Source: Oscillospiraceae bacterium (lineage in GTDB: Bacteria; Bacillota; Clostridia; Oscillospirales; Acutalibacteraceae). From it: a stretch of DNA of 32,753 nucleotides. Location: contig SVOX01000003.1 of the NCBI GenBank assembly GCA_015066165.1, forward strand, positions 1 through 32,753, written 5' to 3'. This document shows, one piece after another, positions 32,654-32,753 of the stretch (positions are counted from its first letter, which is position 1; each line of letters starts with the position of its first letter). The position numbers and the translations under genes were made by a program. Below the pieces are notes generated by a model. The model saw only the letters and a list, made by a program, of their open reading frames with translations. It made no database searches and was not told where the DNA came from.

Positions 32654-32753
32654 TAGGTCAAGCCCTCGGTCTATTAGTACTGCCTAGCACACATGTCACC
32701 ATGCTTACACATGCAGCCTATCAACCCGGTAGTCTTCCGGGGACCTTACTAGC
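32654..32753 (-). rRNA. 23S ribosomal RNA, 3' end (partial)
   Basis: The minus strand reads through conserved 3'-terminal 23S sequence: a GTTGATAGGC segment, then AGTACTAATAGACCGAGG and GGCTTGACC. This matches the E. coli pattern of AGGCTTAACC at the 3' end. The gene enters from the right edge and ends near 32654; the exact mature end is estimated. Past the end lie a TTCAGTTTTCAGG spacer segment and then a terminator, with no 5S gene. Confidence 0.93.

Overview
The window is AT-rich DNA from a low-GC Gram-positive bacterium, most likely an anaerobic, gut-type member of the Clostridia (Bacillota). This rests on strong AGGAG-type ribosome sites, sigma-A style promoters, a run of yloU-fakA-recG in that order, an oxygen-sensitive [4Fe-4S] serine dehydratase, and large secreted proteins with BspA-type leucine-rich repeats, cysteine-rich modules and fibronectin-like tails. 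Species cannot be told from the sequence. No phage, insertion sequence, CRISPR array or tRNA gene was seen. Every gap between genes is under 300 bases.

Layout, left to right. A class A penicillin-binding protein (minus) and a fused ABC transporter (plus) diverge from a pair of consensus promoters (2516-2628). A four-gene plus-strand operon follows (5788-10521): alpha/beta hydrolase, membrane-anchored MurF-type ligase, D-Ala-D-Ala ligase and a cation diffusion facilitator with a manganese-type site. Next, a small lipoprotein gene (minus) and a small XRE regulator gene (plus) diverge around a promoter flanked by two copies of one operator-like palindrome. A five-gene minus-strand operon (18270 down to 11773) carries ymdB, an orphan solute-binding lipoprotein, yloU, fakA and recG.

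The right half holds a secreted leucine-rich-repeat protein, a stand-alone gap gene, an unrecognised 185-residue protein, and a very large GH20-type hexosaminidase that lacks a signal peptide. The hexosaminidase gene diverges from a fusion of an XRE DNA-binding domain to a complete L-serine dehydratase. A secreted SGNH esterase follows, with the same C-terminal modules as the leucine-rich-repeat protein. Then come another XRE regulator, a MATE transporter, a two-helix small membrane protein, and the 3' end of a 23S rRNA gene running in from the right edge.

How the genes fit together: the left third is mainly envelope building (transpeptidase, D-Ala-D-Ala synthesis, its ligation to the muropeptide, and an export pump). 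The middle is a housekeeping block for lipid, signalling and DNA repair functions. The right third combines secreted surface proteins with regulated sugar and amino-acid catabolism. The most unusual items are the HTH-serine dehydratase fusion with a 23-bp palindrome over its own -35 element, the membrane-anchored MurF, the paired operators around the lipoprotein promoter, the shared cysteine/fibronectin modules of two secreted proteins, and a 23S gene followed directly by a terminator with no 5S. Several start codons were reassigned from ribosome-site evidence; the reasons are given in the entries.
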